A stretch of 64,000 bases of DNA from Heterohyrax brucei (Eukaryota; Chordata; Mammalia; Hyracoidea; Procaviidae). Each line of letters starts with the position of its first letter. The first letter of the stretch is position 1. The stretch lies in NCBI GenBank assembly GCA_028571685.1, contig CM053146.1:66125431-66189430 (forward strand), read 5' to 3'. Shown here in pieces: positions 45,145-56,736 of the stretch. The translations under genes were made by a program, and so were the position numbers. Below the pieces are notes generated by a model, which had not been told where the DNA came from, searched no databases, and worked only from the letters and a program-made list of their open reading frames with translations.

Positions 45145-45830
45145 TTCCTAACCATAACCTCAGAGTCACACAATCTACCCCCAGCCACTGATGCATGGCC
45201 CAAGGTACAGCTGGTATTATATCTGGACCAATGCCTCCATATGAAGTCCATTCAAAGACCCTGAGCAAGTATGAGTCAATCCTAACTGTCTCATTGCACC
45301 ATGGCTTTTCTTTAGTTGCTCAGAGCTTTCTGTTTTCCAACTTAATTTGGAAATGGAAGCCTCTTTAACATCCTTCCTTAAAAACCTTCCTTCAGAACAA
45401 AAAAGGCTACAGAGCTTCTTCTTGCAGTGTTTCCTTAAAATGAGTTTCTTTAAAAATCAAAATGTTTCTAATTTTTTCAGACAATAAAAAGTCGGGTAGC
45501 AAACGTGAGAAAAAGTGATCTTTTCTGAATTAATTATTTTCTCTTTATAGATACCATTCACATTTCTATTCAGAAAAAAAAGAATAAATGAATTCACTGG
45601 GTCTGCGTTCCTTCCTTTTCATGCATGTGTATAACTTTTCCATGTCTACATAGCTTGATGTGATGAACTTGAAAATAAGCTTTCTTTGTTCCTGATTTCA
45701 GAAAACTGTCATGTTCTTCTAAACTGACGATTATTTTAAGTCACGTAATTTATAGTTCACCTCTTAATACCTGTATATTTTGCTTTATTTATGGCAAACT
45801 ATTTTTATGTGTTTGCAATCAAGTGTTTTT
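45145..45830. other. Unique DNA, no gene seen
   Basis: No repeat recognised. Confidence 0.5.
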
Positions 45831-45832
45831 AG

Positions 45833-45990
45833 TCAACCTTCAGATGGTGCAGTGGTTAAAAGCTACAGCTGATAACCAAAAGGCTGGCAGTTTGACTCTA
45901 CCAGGCACTCCTTGGAAACTCTATGAGGGCAGTTCTACTCTGTCTATAGGGTCATTACGTGTAGGAATCAACTCAACAACAACAAGGCTT
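45833..45990 (+). mobile_element. AfroSINE, short form
   Basis: Head CAGATGGTGCAGTGGTTAAA, B box GGCAGTTTGACTCTACC, tail GTAGGAATCAACTCAACAAC. Confidence 0.92.
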
Positions 45991-45994
45991 TTAT

Positions 45995-46940
45995 ACAAAT
46001 TATTTTAAGATGTATTTCAAACACAGTTTTCTAATCAGTGCTTGGAGTTTGCTTCAGTGGGTGCTTTGGGCTTCAGCCTACCTGCTAAAATGTTGGACTT
46101 AATTATATTATAATTACATGATAAAATGCTTGTGAATACCTGAATAACCCAGTTCCCACTCATTATGTAAATATTCTGTGCTATGTAGAATTATTCTACT
46201 TTGTCTTGCCCAAAAACCTGATCTCTGGATTTTATCCTCAGTTAGGGAATCTGACAAATGATATATGGATAACCCAAGTGTTTTATTTCTTATCTGACCT
46301 AACTTTTCATCTTCTCCAGTTTCACTGGGAAACTGATTATCAGTACCTTGGCCAGAGACTTCTTTCTTATTTTTATTATTTTAAATTTATCTTTGTAATT
46401 ATAGAATTTATGTCAGTGGAGATTTCAGAGAGAATACTTGCTTTGAGAAGTTTTTTTGTTTTGTTTTATTTTGCTTTTTTAATGTCGTTTCTGATGGTAC
46501 TTTCCTTCACAGAGTTACACAATTCCATGAACTGGAGCGTAGATGTGCCATTTGTTACCCATCTTTCTCCAGTTTTATCAAGGCTATTTATTTCACAGTG
46601 TCCCCTCCTCCACATCCCACAGAACATTCCGTTTCATCCAGTTAATGGTTTCTGCATTTTTGTAATTTGACCTGACTTTCCTCCCGTTTCCCACAAACAT
46701 CAAATCATTATCGACTGATAAATTGGACAATCGTTTTTCTCAAATAAATCATTGACTTCCCTTCAATGACTTAACATCAAATTCCCCTCAGTGACTCGAG
46801 CCTCTTGTCATGTGCTTTCCTTAACTCGGCTTTTCTTTAATTTAGAAATTCTTCTGCCAACTTTAGATTTTTAAAACCAGTTTCCTGCTATTCTTCCTTC
46901 CTAATCTGTTTTCCATGCCTGAGAAAGTTCCCTAGTTAAC
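45995..46940. other. Unique T-rich DNA
   Basis: A 154-codon open frame at 46206-46670 is rich in Phe, Leu and Ile as expected from T-rich sequence. No signal peptide or family is clear, so I do not call a gene. Confidence 0.45.
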
Positions 46941-46944
46941 AATA

Positions 46945-47335
46945 ATACCTATTATTTATCAATTGGAAACTCTAGTGGCACAGTGGTGAAGTGCATGGCT
47001 GCTAACCCCAAAAGGTCAGCAGTTTGAATACACCAGGTACTCCTTGGAAACTCTGTGGGGTAGTGCTTCCCTGTCCTGTATGGTCACTGTGAGGCAACTC
47101 AGTGGCAATAGATATTTATCAATTACTATGTACAAGCCACTTTTGACACATTATGTCTTATTCTTGTAACAACACTGAAAAAAGATTGTTGCTCTGATTT
47201 TACTGATGACAAAACTGAAGCTTAAGGGTTCAAGTAACTTGCCCAGGTGTGCTTAGCCAACATGTATCAGAGTGGGGACTCCTCTCTGCAGTGCTAAAGC
47301 AACTTCTTTCTTTATGCTACAATATCTTCTGTAGC
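46945..47335 (+). repeat. MIR SINE split by an AfroSINE
   Basis: AATACCTATTATTTATCAATT, then after the SINE TATTTATCAATTACTATGTA, GATTTTACTGATGACAAAAC TGAAGC, AAGTAACTTGCCCAGGTGTG. Confidence 0.75.
46965..47112 (+). mobile_element. AfroSINE, short form, with 12-bp TSD
   Basis: Head GGAAACTCTAGTGGCACAGT, tail ATGGTCACTGTGAGGCAACT. Exact flanking copies of TATTTATCAATT at 46953-46964 and 47113-47124. Confidence 0.95.
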
Positions 47336-47487
47336 CAGCCAAGACAATGTCTTCTGTAAATCGAACATTTTCATTCATGCAGCTATGCCTGGCCATCTCA
47401 TCTGAGTAAAGAATCCTACTCCAGTATTACCTTAGACTCATCGCATCCTACCAGTAGTACTAACTTAGGCAAACTGTGACTTAGGTG

Positions 47488-47646
47488 GGACTCACCACTG
47501 CCATCGAGTAGATCCCAACTCATAGTAACCTTATAGACAAGAGTAGAAATGCCTGTAGAGTTTCCAAGGAGCACCTCAAGGATTCAACCTGCAGACCTCT
47601 TGGTGGGAGACAGAACACTTAATCACTGCACCACCAGGGTTTCCAA
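47488..47646 (-). mobile_element. AfroSINE, short form, antisense
   Basis: CACTGCCATCGAGTAGATCC, AGTTTCCAAGGAGCACCTCA and CACTGCACCACCAGGGTTTC read as the reverse complement. Confidence 0.93.
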
Positions 47647-47649
47647 AGA

Positions 47650-48960
47650 GGAACTAGTCATATATAAATTTCTCTCCAATTTTTATTATTTGACCTTCTC
47701 TTTAGGTCCTTGAAGTTCCTCTCAAATGTATTATTTTATTTCTTCCAAGAACATCATTCACTTGCTAGAGTTTTCTTCTATGGTTTCTTAAGCTGACACT
47801 ACTTCTCCCTGCCTCTGAAACAAAACTGGTTGTTTACTTACTACTTTTTCAACGTGGCAGCAAGTCAGCCAATTAGAAAGCAGTTTGTCGGATAATCCAA
47901 AGAATGCAGAACAGTTCATTTCTTGGGGGAAATGAACTCCAGGGCTTCCTATTGGAGCACTGAGGGTGAGCCCCTCTTCCTAGCATTTCTTTTCTACTGG
48001 AGGAGAAAAAGCTGGTCTGGTGATGACTCACATCACATTTCCAGCCTTGCCATTCCTTTGGGCACTAACTTATTCTCTGTCATTTGAGAAGATAAGTCTC
48101 CCGGGGTTTAACTGCAATTAGAGGAACAGGTTGGAGAGAACTTTAAATTGCATTCTGAAAAATAAATAAATAACTAAATAATGTAGAGAACAGGAACGGG
48201 AAGGGGAAGCTATTCATTTCTAAGATACTTTTTACAGAAACACAAAGCTAATGATTTGTATTTGGTGTTCCTTCTAATTTTGTTATCTGGCTCTTGAAAG
48301 GCAATTTTATTGCCACTCTGTAAATTAATCATGAAATCAAACGGATGCTTGGCATGTCCACTCCCTCCCCGAATCACCTGGGCAGCTTCCAGCTGACAGT
48401 TCTAGTATACGCAGATAGTTTCAAGCTATGAAATACTAACGTATGTTAGTTCCAGATATTGGCCTCTTCTGTCTCAGCCCTTCAGGAGGTCAGGAGGTAG
48501 TATTCTTCAGTTAAATAACCAAACTCTGCTGTCTCAGTCACATACCCTTTCTGTGGAATCCCGTCATCCTTTTTCAGTTTTCTGTGTTTGGAAGAAATAG
48601 TTTTGGAGAAATTGCCATTCTTTTTAAGATGTTTCTCACTGAAGTGTCTTTCTGAACATACCAAAATTCGGATCAAATTCACTAGCCAAATGCCTTAAAA
48701 TTAGATTAAATAACTACTGAGTCTTTGCTTCTTCTTCCAAGGTCTAAAATATCTATCCCTATATGCTAGCATCCTGGCTCTTCAGTGGAATGCTCCGTCA
48801 CATCTTTGTGCTTTGTTTTTTTGTTTGTTTGTTTTTGTACTTATATCTAAATATTTCATTTTATTATTTTTTATCAGTAAGTACTTTAAATTCTCCTTGC
48901 AATGAAAGAGACTAGAAAGAAATCAATAAAATGTCTGGAAAAGATCCTGAACCAGCCATT
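47650..48960. other. Unique DNA, possible conserved noncoding part
   Basis: No repeat recognised. 47850-48350 has CCAATTAGAA, TAAATTAATCATGAAATC and a short (AAAT)n at about 48160-48180. Candidate only. Confidence 0.4.
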
Positions 48961-48964
48961 GAGA

Positions 48965-49065
48965 TTCACCATTAATTGACTATAGGATGTGGAACAGGTC
49001 ACTTAAATTTCCTGAGTCCAGTTTCCTTGTCTGTAAAATTATGGGATTGTCATGAAGCAATCATT
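48965..49065 (-). repeat. MIR-like fragment, antisense
   Basis: GGAACAGGTCACTTAAATTT CCTGAG and CAGTTTCCTTGTCTGTAAAA TTATGGG follow antisense MIR. Confidence 0.6.
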
Positions 49066-49069
49066 GTGT

Positions 49070-49668
49070 TTTGTTTTTTCTCATCCTGCCCTCGCCACAA
49101 TTACAACTGCCAAAGTACTATGGGGAAAACAAGCTGTCTTACCTACAGCTAAGTGGGATGTGACCAATCGACATTCAACATGAAATTTTCACTTCCTTCT
49201 ATGGTGCTTTTTCATATTAAAGATTGTAAAGCAAAAAATTACATTGCCCACTCCCTTGTAGCTAGAGTCCTATCTGCAAATTAAGGTCCACCAGTTAGAT
49301 GCATGTGCATGAGATTAGGGAGGTGGAAATGAAGCAAGGCTATCTTCACGCCACTTGTTTTTCAATTGTTGGTTAATATGTCATGGAATGCTAGTGTCCA
49401 GTTGCCACCTCAGTGAAACAGCAGACCAAACTTGGTATTCATTCAGCACATTCCTCAGAATTCATTTGTGATAGCAGTTCTTGCAGCTTCCTGAGCCTGG
49501 TTTCCCTAACCCCTGTTTTATATTTTTGATTCAGTTTGTAGTACCTCAAGAACGTGCTATTGTAGTATTCAGGAAGTCATTGGCGGTATCCTGCTAGAAC
49601 CTACTCTTTTATCTCTTCCAATAATTTTACGAACATCTAGTTCTCTAAATTAAATCCTTTTTCCTTAA
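49070..49668. other. Unique DNA, no gene seen
   Basis: No repeat or reading frame recognised. Confidence 0.5.
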
Positions 49669-49673
49669 AATAC

Positions 49674-50165
49674 TGCATTAGTTTCCTAGAACTGCCATAA
49701 GAAATTTCCACAATGCCAAGCCAAGTGCCGTCGAGTTGGATCCACAATGAGGGTAGTTTAAAATAACAGAAATGGGTTATCGCATAGGTGTGAAAACTAA
49801 AAGTCCAAAATCAAGGTATGGCTTGAGCCATTCTCCCTCAACTGTCTCTAGGGGAGGGGTCCCCCCTCTTTTTTTTCCAGCTTCTTACAGCCCCAGGAGG
49901 ACCTCAGTACTTGACAGCGAAAGTCCCATCTTTGCTTCCATTTTCGCGTGGAAGTTTTACCTCTGTGTCCCGTTGTCTCAGAGTCTTTTCTCCTCTTTTA
50001 TAAAAGCACCAGACCTATTGAATCAGGGTCCCACCTTACTCTGATATGACCTTGTGTTCTCCACTTACTTCTGCCAAGACCCTATTTCCAAAACAGACCT
50101 GTTCACACATACTAGGAGTCAGGATTTAAACATATCTTTGGGAGGGTAAAATTCAGGCCATAACA
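49674..50165 (-). mobile_element. MLT1-like solo LTR with 5-bp TSD
   Basis: Begins TGCATTAGTTTCCTAGAACT and ends GGCCATAACA, the MLT1 antisense order, with CAAGACCCTATTTCCAAAAC. AATAC lies on both sides (49669-49673 and 50166-50170). A 25-bp SINE tail sits inside it. Confidence 0.85.
49716..49740 (-). mobile_element. 25-bp AfroSINE/RTE tail insertion with 9-bp TSD
   Basis: CCAAGTGCCGTCGAGTTGGA is the reversed last part of an AfroSINE or RTE-type tail. TCCACAATG occurs exactly at 49707-49715 and 49741-49749 around a 25-bp insert. Confidence 0.7.
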
Positions 50166-50525
50166 AATACCTAGAGTAGCTTTTGATATCTTTCCTTTAG
50201 TCCTTTTTTAGAGTTCTAGTTTCGTCTTCATTTATTCTTGCTAGATTTTGTTTTGTTTTCCTTCCAAGTATGTTTTGTTTACATGATGGCAAACTTAACT
50301 GACAAGTGAAAAATGTAATCAAATTACCTATGTTAACTTGTTTTGAGAATCATTCCAATTCAATCTTTTCATTTCATTCCAAATCAAGCCAAATATGTTT
50401 CCAAACTTGTTCACTGTTCATTGTCAATATCCTGACTACCCTATCTTCAGCTATGGCATCCATAACTACAGCATTTTCTTTGCCTCTGATTTCATTGCCT
50501 ATTTTAAATACAGGCTTTGTCCCTT

Positions 50526-50970
50526 TGTTATGGATTGAATTCATCCCCACAAAATACATTGAAATCCTAAACCCTGTAACCACCAACATGATCTTGCTTG
50601 GAAAGAAAGGACTTACTTTAGTTACATTTATAAGTTTTTGCCAGAGTATGGTAAATCCTAAACTTAATCCTTTACCTAAACCTAATCCACACCACTTCTA
50701 ATCCTGAGGGGTATGTTATAAACAGGAGTTCAGACACAAACAAACAGACACACATGGGGAGATACCAGGTCATCTATAGGCTGTGAAAGAACGTCAAAGA
50801 ACACCAAGGATTGCTGCTGTCACCAGAAAAATAAAGACTCACAGAAGAAATCAACAGCTGAGACTCTAATTTTGGACTTTCATACTCCAGAATCATGAGA
50901 AAATAAATTTCCGTACTTTCAATGCACCTACTTTGTGGTCTTTGATTATGGCAGCCCTAGGAAACAAAGA
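50526..50970 (+). mobile_element. MLT1-like LTR, sense
   Basis: Starts TGTTATGGATTGAATTCATC, has ATGAGAAAATAAATTTCCGT (polyadenylation signal) and TTATGGCAGCCCTAGGAAAC at the end. The opposite-strand MLT1 LTR lies 361 bases upstream. Confidence 0.8.
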
Positions 50971-51189
50971 TATATACCTGAATTAATATGGTTAAAAAGG
51001 TCCAAAATGCATTATTCACTCTATTTTTATTTTGAAATAATTATAGATTCACAGAAAGGTGAAAAATATAGTACTAGAAGTCCACATACCCTATGTTTTA
51101 ATTCTTTTTTCTACCAAAAAAAAAACTTATTTACTCTCTAATGTTTTCAACACACACAGCACCATATTAATTCACTTCTTAAAAATCTG

Positions 51190-51695
51190 GCCTCAGAATA
51201 GCCAGCCAAGTACCTCAAAATAGAGTGAACTTATTTAATCTGGTGTCCACCACTTTTCATTATCTGGCCCTGTCCCTTTACAATTTCATCTTTTTCTGCA
51301 TCCCCAACCCACCAGGTGTGTACAGACAGTTGCTTCAATGGTCTCTGCTGTTGCTCATTTCCAAGTCTTTGTGCATGAAATGTCCTTTCTTTCTCTTTCC
51401 ACCCTTTCTTGGCTAACTCCTACATCACCTTCAAGGTTTCTCTAGAAACCATTTCAAGGAGCTCCCTCCCCGAATCCAATTTACAAGCTCCAGCTGAAGT
51501 ATAGTTTTCTAAGCAGGGGCTCCCATAACACCTTTTACATATTGCATTTGTCACACTCCCTTCTAATTATCTCCCTCTTCAAACTGTTAGCTTCTCAAGG
51601 ACAGAAATTGTGCCTTTCATCTCTATTAATAGCACCTGGCATTGGTCCTGGCACACAACACATGCTCATGAAATATTGAGTTGTTGAACTGGATC
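51190..51695 (+). repeat. L2 LINE 3' end
   Basis: CCTACATCACCTTCAAGGTT TCTC, GTTAGCTTCTCAAGGACAGA AATTGTGCC, GGCACACAACACATGCTCAT GAAATATTG are the L2 end in order. Confidence 0.8.
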
Positions 51696-51699
51696 ACAA

Positions 51700-52005
51700 A
51701 ATTCTCAAGCATGATTTTTGCTCATACATTTTCCTGTTAGAGGTTTAGCCTTCCACTATTTTTTCGCATCTCAGGTCACAAACTGAAACAGTCAGCATTT
51801 TGAGCTATGAGTCATCAGATCCAGGAGAGTGTATGACTGGCTTCTTGCAAATACATTACCTCTGGAGAAATAGTTCAGCAGTCAGCTAGAACAGGAATGA
51901 CATCTTTATTCAATGGTATATAAGGTAAAGAATATAAAAATCTTGAGGTAAAAAGGTCAAAGTTCAAGTCCTTCCTGCACCATTTCCACTATGTATCTAT
52001 TAGTA
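51700..52005. other. Unique DNA, no gene seen
   Basis: No repeat recognised before the start of RTE-2. Confidence 0.5.
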
Positions 52006-52007
52006 TA

Positions 52008-55000
52008 TCTTGTGTGTTGCTATGATGGTTACCCACAGTGGACAGGTTTCCCCAGAGCTTTCCAATTAAGTTGGAGTAGGAAGAAGAACCTAACAGTCTA
52101 CTTCTGAAAAAATGGTCATTAAAAAACACACAAATAGTGGCATAACTTTGTCTGATGTAGTGCCAGAAGATGAGCCTCTGAGATTGGAAGGCTCTCAAAA
52201 TAATGACTGAAGAAGAGCTACTTCCTGAAAGTGCAGTCAACCTTAATGATGTGGATGGAGTCAGGCTTTTGGGACCTTCACTTGCTGAGGCAGCATGACT
52301 CAAAATGAGAAGAAACAGCTTCAAATATCCATTAATAATCAGAATATGGAAAGTACAAAGTATGAATCTAGGAAAATTTGAAGTCATCAGAAATGAATTA
52401 CAATGATAAACTTCAATACCCTAGACATTAGTGAGCCAAAATGAGCTGGAATCAGCCATTTTGGATCAGACAATCATATGCCGGGAATGACAAACTGAAG
52501 AGGAATGGCCTCACATTTATCTTAAAAAAAAAGTCAATATCTATCTTGGAGTACAATGCTGTCAGTGACAGAATAATATCCACATACCTGCAAGGAAGAC
52601 CAATTAAAAGGACTACCATTCACATTTACACACCAACCACTAAATCCAAAGATGAATAAATGGAAGATTTTTATCAGCTTCTGCAATCTGAAAACAATCC
52701 AGCATGCTATCAAGGTAATTGATAATTACAGGTGATTGGAACATGAAAGTTGAAAATGAAGAAGGATCTATAGTTGGAAAATATGGCCTTGGTTATAGAA
52801 ATGATGCCAGAGATTGCGTGATAAAATTTTGCACAAGACCAATGACTTCTTCATTGCAAATACTTTTTTCAACAACATAAACAATGACTATACATGTGGA
52901 GCTCAATGGACAGAAAACACAGGAGTGAAATCGACTATGCCTGTGAAGAGAAATGATGGAAAACTCAATATCATCAGTCAGAACAAGGCCAGGAGTAAAC
53001 TATGGAACAGACCATCAACTGCTCACACGTAAGTTCAAGATGAGGCTGAAGAAAATCAAAATGAATCCATGAGAACCAAAATATAACTTTGAGTACATTC
53101 TACCTGAATTTGGAGACTGTCTAAAGAAGAGATTTGATGCAATGAACACTAATTACTGAAAGCCAGATGATTTGTGGGAAGACATCAAGGGCACCACACA
53201 TGAGGAAAGCAAAAGGTCATTAAAAAGACAAGAAAAGACCAAAGTGAAAGTCAGAAGAGACTTTGAAACTTACTCTTGAACATAGAGTAGCTAAAGTGAG
53301 TGAAAGAAGTGATTAAATACAAAAGGTGAACAAAAGATTTCAAAGGGCAGTTCCTGAAGAAAAAGTATTATAATAAAATGTGCAAAACCTAGGGTTAGAA
53401 AATCAAAAGGGAAGAATAAGCTCAGCATCTCTCAGCTAAAAGGCTGATGAAAAAAATTCAAACCTCATGTTGGAATATCAAAGGTTTCTACAGGCAAAAT
53501 ATTGAATGATGCAGGAAGCATCAAAGGAGGATGGAGGGAATACATAGAACCCATGGAGGGAATACATAGAACCAAAAAGAACTGGTGGACATTCAGCCAT
53601 TTCAGTAGGTAGCATGTAATGAAGAACTAATGGTATTGATGAAAGAAATCCAAATTGTCCTGAAGGTGTTGACAAAAAACAAGGTTCCAGGGATTGATAG
53701 AATATTAATTAAGATGTTTCAACAAAGAGATGCAGCATTGGAGGTGTTCACCTACAAGTGACAAGAAATTTAGAAGACAGCTACTGAAAGAGATTCACGT
53801 TTATGCATATTCTAAAGAAAGGTGACCCAAAAGAATGAGAAAATTATTGAGTAATAACATTAATTTCTCACTTAGGTACAAATTTGCTGAAAACAATTAA
53901 AAAATGGTTGCAACCTCACTTTCCTCACAAGGAATTGCCAGAGATTGAAGCCAGATTCAAAAGAATAAGAGAGATATCAATATTGATGTCAAATAGATCT
54001 TGACTGAAAGGAAAACACCAGAAAAAAATTTACCTGTGTTTTATCAACTACACAAGGTATTCAACAGTGTAGGTCATTACATATTATTGTTAACACTGTG
54101 AAGAATATGAAGTCCAGAACACTTGTGCTTATGCAGAACTTATACATAGATGAACAGGCAGTTCAAACAGAATAAAGGAATACTGCATTAAAAATCAGGA
54201 AAAGTGTACATTAGGGTTGTATTGTTTCACCATACTTAGTCTGTATGCTGAGAGGCTATACTACATAAAGAAGAACATGTCATCAGGATTGGTGGAAGAC
54301 TTGTTAGCAACCGTAATATGCAGATGGCACAACCTGGATTGCTGAAAATGAAGAGGACTTGAAGTACTTACTGATAAAGATCAAAGACCATAGCTTTCAG
54401 TATGGGTTACATCTCAATACGAAGAAAACAACGGTCCTCACAAATGGACCATAGTGATAAACAAAAATATTGAAGTAGTCAAGGATTTTATTTTTCTTGA
54501 ATCCATGGTTTATGCCCATGGAAGCAACAGTCAAGAAATCAAACATGTGGCATAGGGTAACTGTGCTGCAAAAGACCTCTTTAAATTAAAGTTTTCAAAA
54601 GCAAAAATGTCACTTTGACAACTAAGCTGTTCCTGACTCTAGTCATTATGTTTTCAATTGCCTCATGTAAGTGTGACAGCTGGACAATCAATAAGAAAAA
54701 TCAAAGAATTGATGCCTTTGAATTGGTGTTGGCAAAGACTAGTTAACATACCATGGACTGCCAGAAAAGTGAGCAAATCTGTCTTGAAAGAAATACATCC
54801 AAAATGCTTCTTGGAAGCAAGGATGGTGAGACTTTGTCTCAAGTGCTTTAGGCGTGTTTTAGCAGGAGGCACCAGTCCCTGGAGAAGAACACTGTGATTG
54901 GTAAGACAGAGGGTCAGTGAAAAAGAAGACCTTTACTAAGATGTAGTGACAGTTGCTTGACAATTGGCTCAAACATTTGAAGGACTATGATTATGACACA

Positions 55001-55070
55001 GGACCAGGCAGTATTTTGTTCTGTTGTACACAGAGTCACTGTGAGTTGGAAGCAACTTAATTGCTCTAAC
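52008..55070 (+). mobile_element. RTE-2, nearly full-length RTE LINE, decayed
   Basis: RTE clade LINE (apurinic-like endonuclease plus reverse transcriptase in one main ORF). It starts near TTGTGTGTTGCTATGATGG and ends in GTCACTGTGAGTTGGAAGCA. About 20 bp of 5' end is missing compared with RTE-3. Endonuclease phrases lie at 52400-52900. The RT active-site codons at 54317-54328 read Tyr-Ala-Asp-Gly, so the second aspartate is lost. C-terminal text near 54740-54860 encodes the WTARK..SVLKEIHP-type end. A 22-bp tandem duplication at 53531-53574 and many stops mark an old copy. Confidence 0.9.
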
Positions 55071-55084
55071 AATGTTGCACCATT

Positions 55085-55215
55085 CACTTGCATAACCTTG
55101 GCCAGAACCTATGTTCTGTGGGATACATTCTCCTCATCTATAAAATGATGATACAAATAACTGCCCTGTCTAATTCACAGAATCCCTGTAATAACTGATA
55201 TTAAATCAGATAAGT
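55085..55215 (-). repeat. MIR-like fragment, antisense
   Basis: CACTTGCATAACCTTGGCCA, CTCATCTATAAAATGATGAT and AATCCCTGTAATAACTGATA follow antisense MIR. Confidence 0.6.
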
Positions 55216-55219
55216 GCCA

Positions 55220-55960
55220 TCACTGCCAATGGCAAAATAGTGAGCTCCAAGAAGCCATCTGTCCCCTGAAGCAGTGATTAAGGAGGCAAAACACCATCAG
55301 AATCTTTTTTTTTTTCTTTTAGAATTCAGTAGATAAAAAAACTTACAACCAGGAGAGTCCTTGATGAAGAAAGAGGCTTGTTAAATTTTCATAAGACAGC
55401 ATCGTGCTATCTTTACTTAGTTGCCTACCGTCTTCCATTCTCCATCTCAGCAATGAAGGTAAGTACAGTGGCTTGCATTCCTCGTATGACTTGCTGGTGC
55501 CAGAAAACCAGTACGATTTTTTTTTTCTCTCTCAGAGAATTATACTTGTGCATTTTAATCTGTCAGACAGTGCTTGTCGGGATTGGCTCAGGAGGTTATG
55601 TTTATTTAGCCTCCCTTGGAACTGGCTCAGCAACTAGAACAGCCTCCCAGGTAGTGCTGTCTAAAGTGTTTAAAGGCATGTATTTCTTACAACTGTGTGG
55701 GGCAAGGGACAAAAGCTGGGGCAAAATGCAAACAAGTGAGATGCTGGGTAAGGAGATACATAGGGAATGAGAGCTTTAAAAAGCTCCATGTATACTGGGG
55801 AATCCAAAGATCATGCATATGCATATGGCAAAGGCTGTATATAACTGTTCAGACAAGACATGAGAAAACCCTAAGCTCACACCTATGATAACTCTACTCT
55901 TCATGAACAGGAAATGAAGGCTATGACACAACTGGAAGCAGCCTAAGCACAAAAGAGGAT
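55220..55960. other. Unique DNA, no gene assigned
   Basis: A 130-codon frame at 55378-55770 has no family I recognise and a T-run at 55517-55525. No gene called. Confidence 0.45.
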
Positions 55961-55966
55961 CCTATG

Positions 55967-56716
55967 ATGGTTAACATTGTGACATCTTAGCTGGGTGACA
56001 ATTCTCAGTGTTTTGGCAGTCATATGTGATCAATTCCCTGTTAAAATTTGATGTGTGATCACCCCTGTGGTGGGATCTACTGTGAGCAGCCAATCAATTG
56101 AAAAGGAGTGTCCATGGGTGGTGTGGCCTGGTTCCTGCTCTGACCTCTGGTTCTTGGGACTTCAGCTAGGAGCTTACCTGCCAATCACAGAATCTGTCAA
56201 TCTTCACAGCCTATAAGCAAGAGCCCAGCTCTCCATCTGCTGATCTTGGGTTTGCCAGACCCTGCAGCTATGTGAATCAGGAGAAGCCTTGCAGTCTTGC
56301 CTGCCAATCTCGGGATTCATTGATCTTCACAGCCTGTGAACAAGAGCCCTACTCTCAAACCTATCGATCTTGGGTTTGACAGCTCCTTCAGGAGAAGCCT
56401 CTATCCTGATTCATGAACTCAGGATGTTTCAGCCTCTACAACCACGTGAGTCATTTCCTTGATATAACTCTCTCTCTTTCTCTTGCTCTCTCTTTTTAAT
56501 TTGGAAACCCTCAGGGAACCACAGTTAAGTGCTATGTCTGTTAACCAAAAGGTCAGCAGTTCAAATTCACCAGGCACACCTTCAAAACTCTAGGCAGCAG
56601 TTCTATTCTGAACTCTAGGGTTGCTATGAGTCAGAATCGACTTGACAGAAGTGGGTTTGGTTTGCTTTTTATATCTATACTGGTTTTGCTTCTCTAGAAA
56701 ACTCAATTTAAGACAT
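55967..56716 (+). mobile_element. MLT2/ERV-L-like LTR holding an AfroSINE
   Basis: Starts TGATGGTTAACATTGTGACA TCTTAGC and has AATCTCGGGATTCATTGATC-type repeats and a (CT)n before the end. It closes GCTTCTCTAGAAAACTCAAT TTAAGACA. Internal repeats of CAATC..GATCTTCACAGCCTRT occur at about 56185 and 56310, so a ~125-bp segment is duplicated. Followed by a primer-binding-type sequence. Confidence 0.7.
56505..56665 (+). mobile_element. AfroSINE, short form, inside the LTR
   Basis: Head CACAGTTAAGTGCTATGTCT, B box GGTCAGCAGTTCAAATTCAC, tail GTTGCTATGAGTCAGAATCG. Confidence 0.92.
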
Positions 56717-56718
56717 TT

Positions 56719-56736
56719 GGTACTAGGAGTGGGTGA
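56719..56736 (+). promoter_or_regulatory. ERV-L-type tRNA-Leu primer-binding sequence
   Basis: TTTGGTACTAGGAGTGGG directly follows the LTR end, as in ERV-L elements that prime with tRNA-Leu (TGGTACCAGGAGTGGGG type). One or two changes from that form. Confidence 0.6.

Noticed and set aside
44685-45148. TSD for the LTR at 44690
   Set aside because: Flanks are GGAAC and GTTCC-like, which are inverted and not direct repeats; not evidence of integration.
46206-46670. 154-codon open frame as a membrane protein gene
   Set aside because: Its Phe/Leu/Ile richness follows from T-rich DNA. There is no family resemblance, no clear membrane-segment pattern and no splice or promoter context.
55378-55770. 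130-codon open frame before the ERV-L LTR
   Set aside because: Overlapped by another open frame, contains a T-run, and has no recognisable domain.
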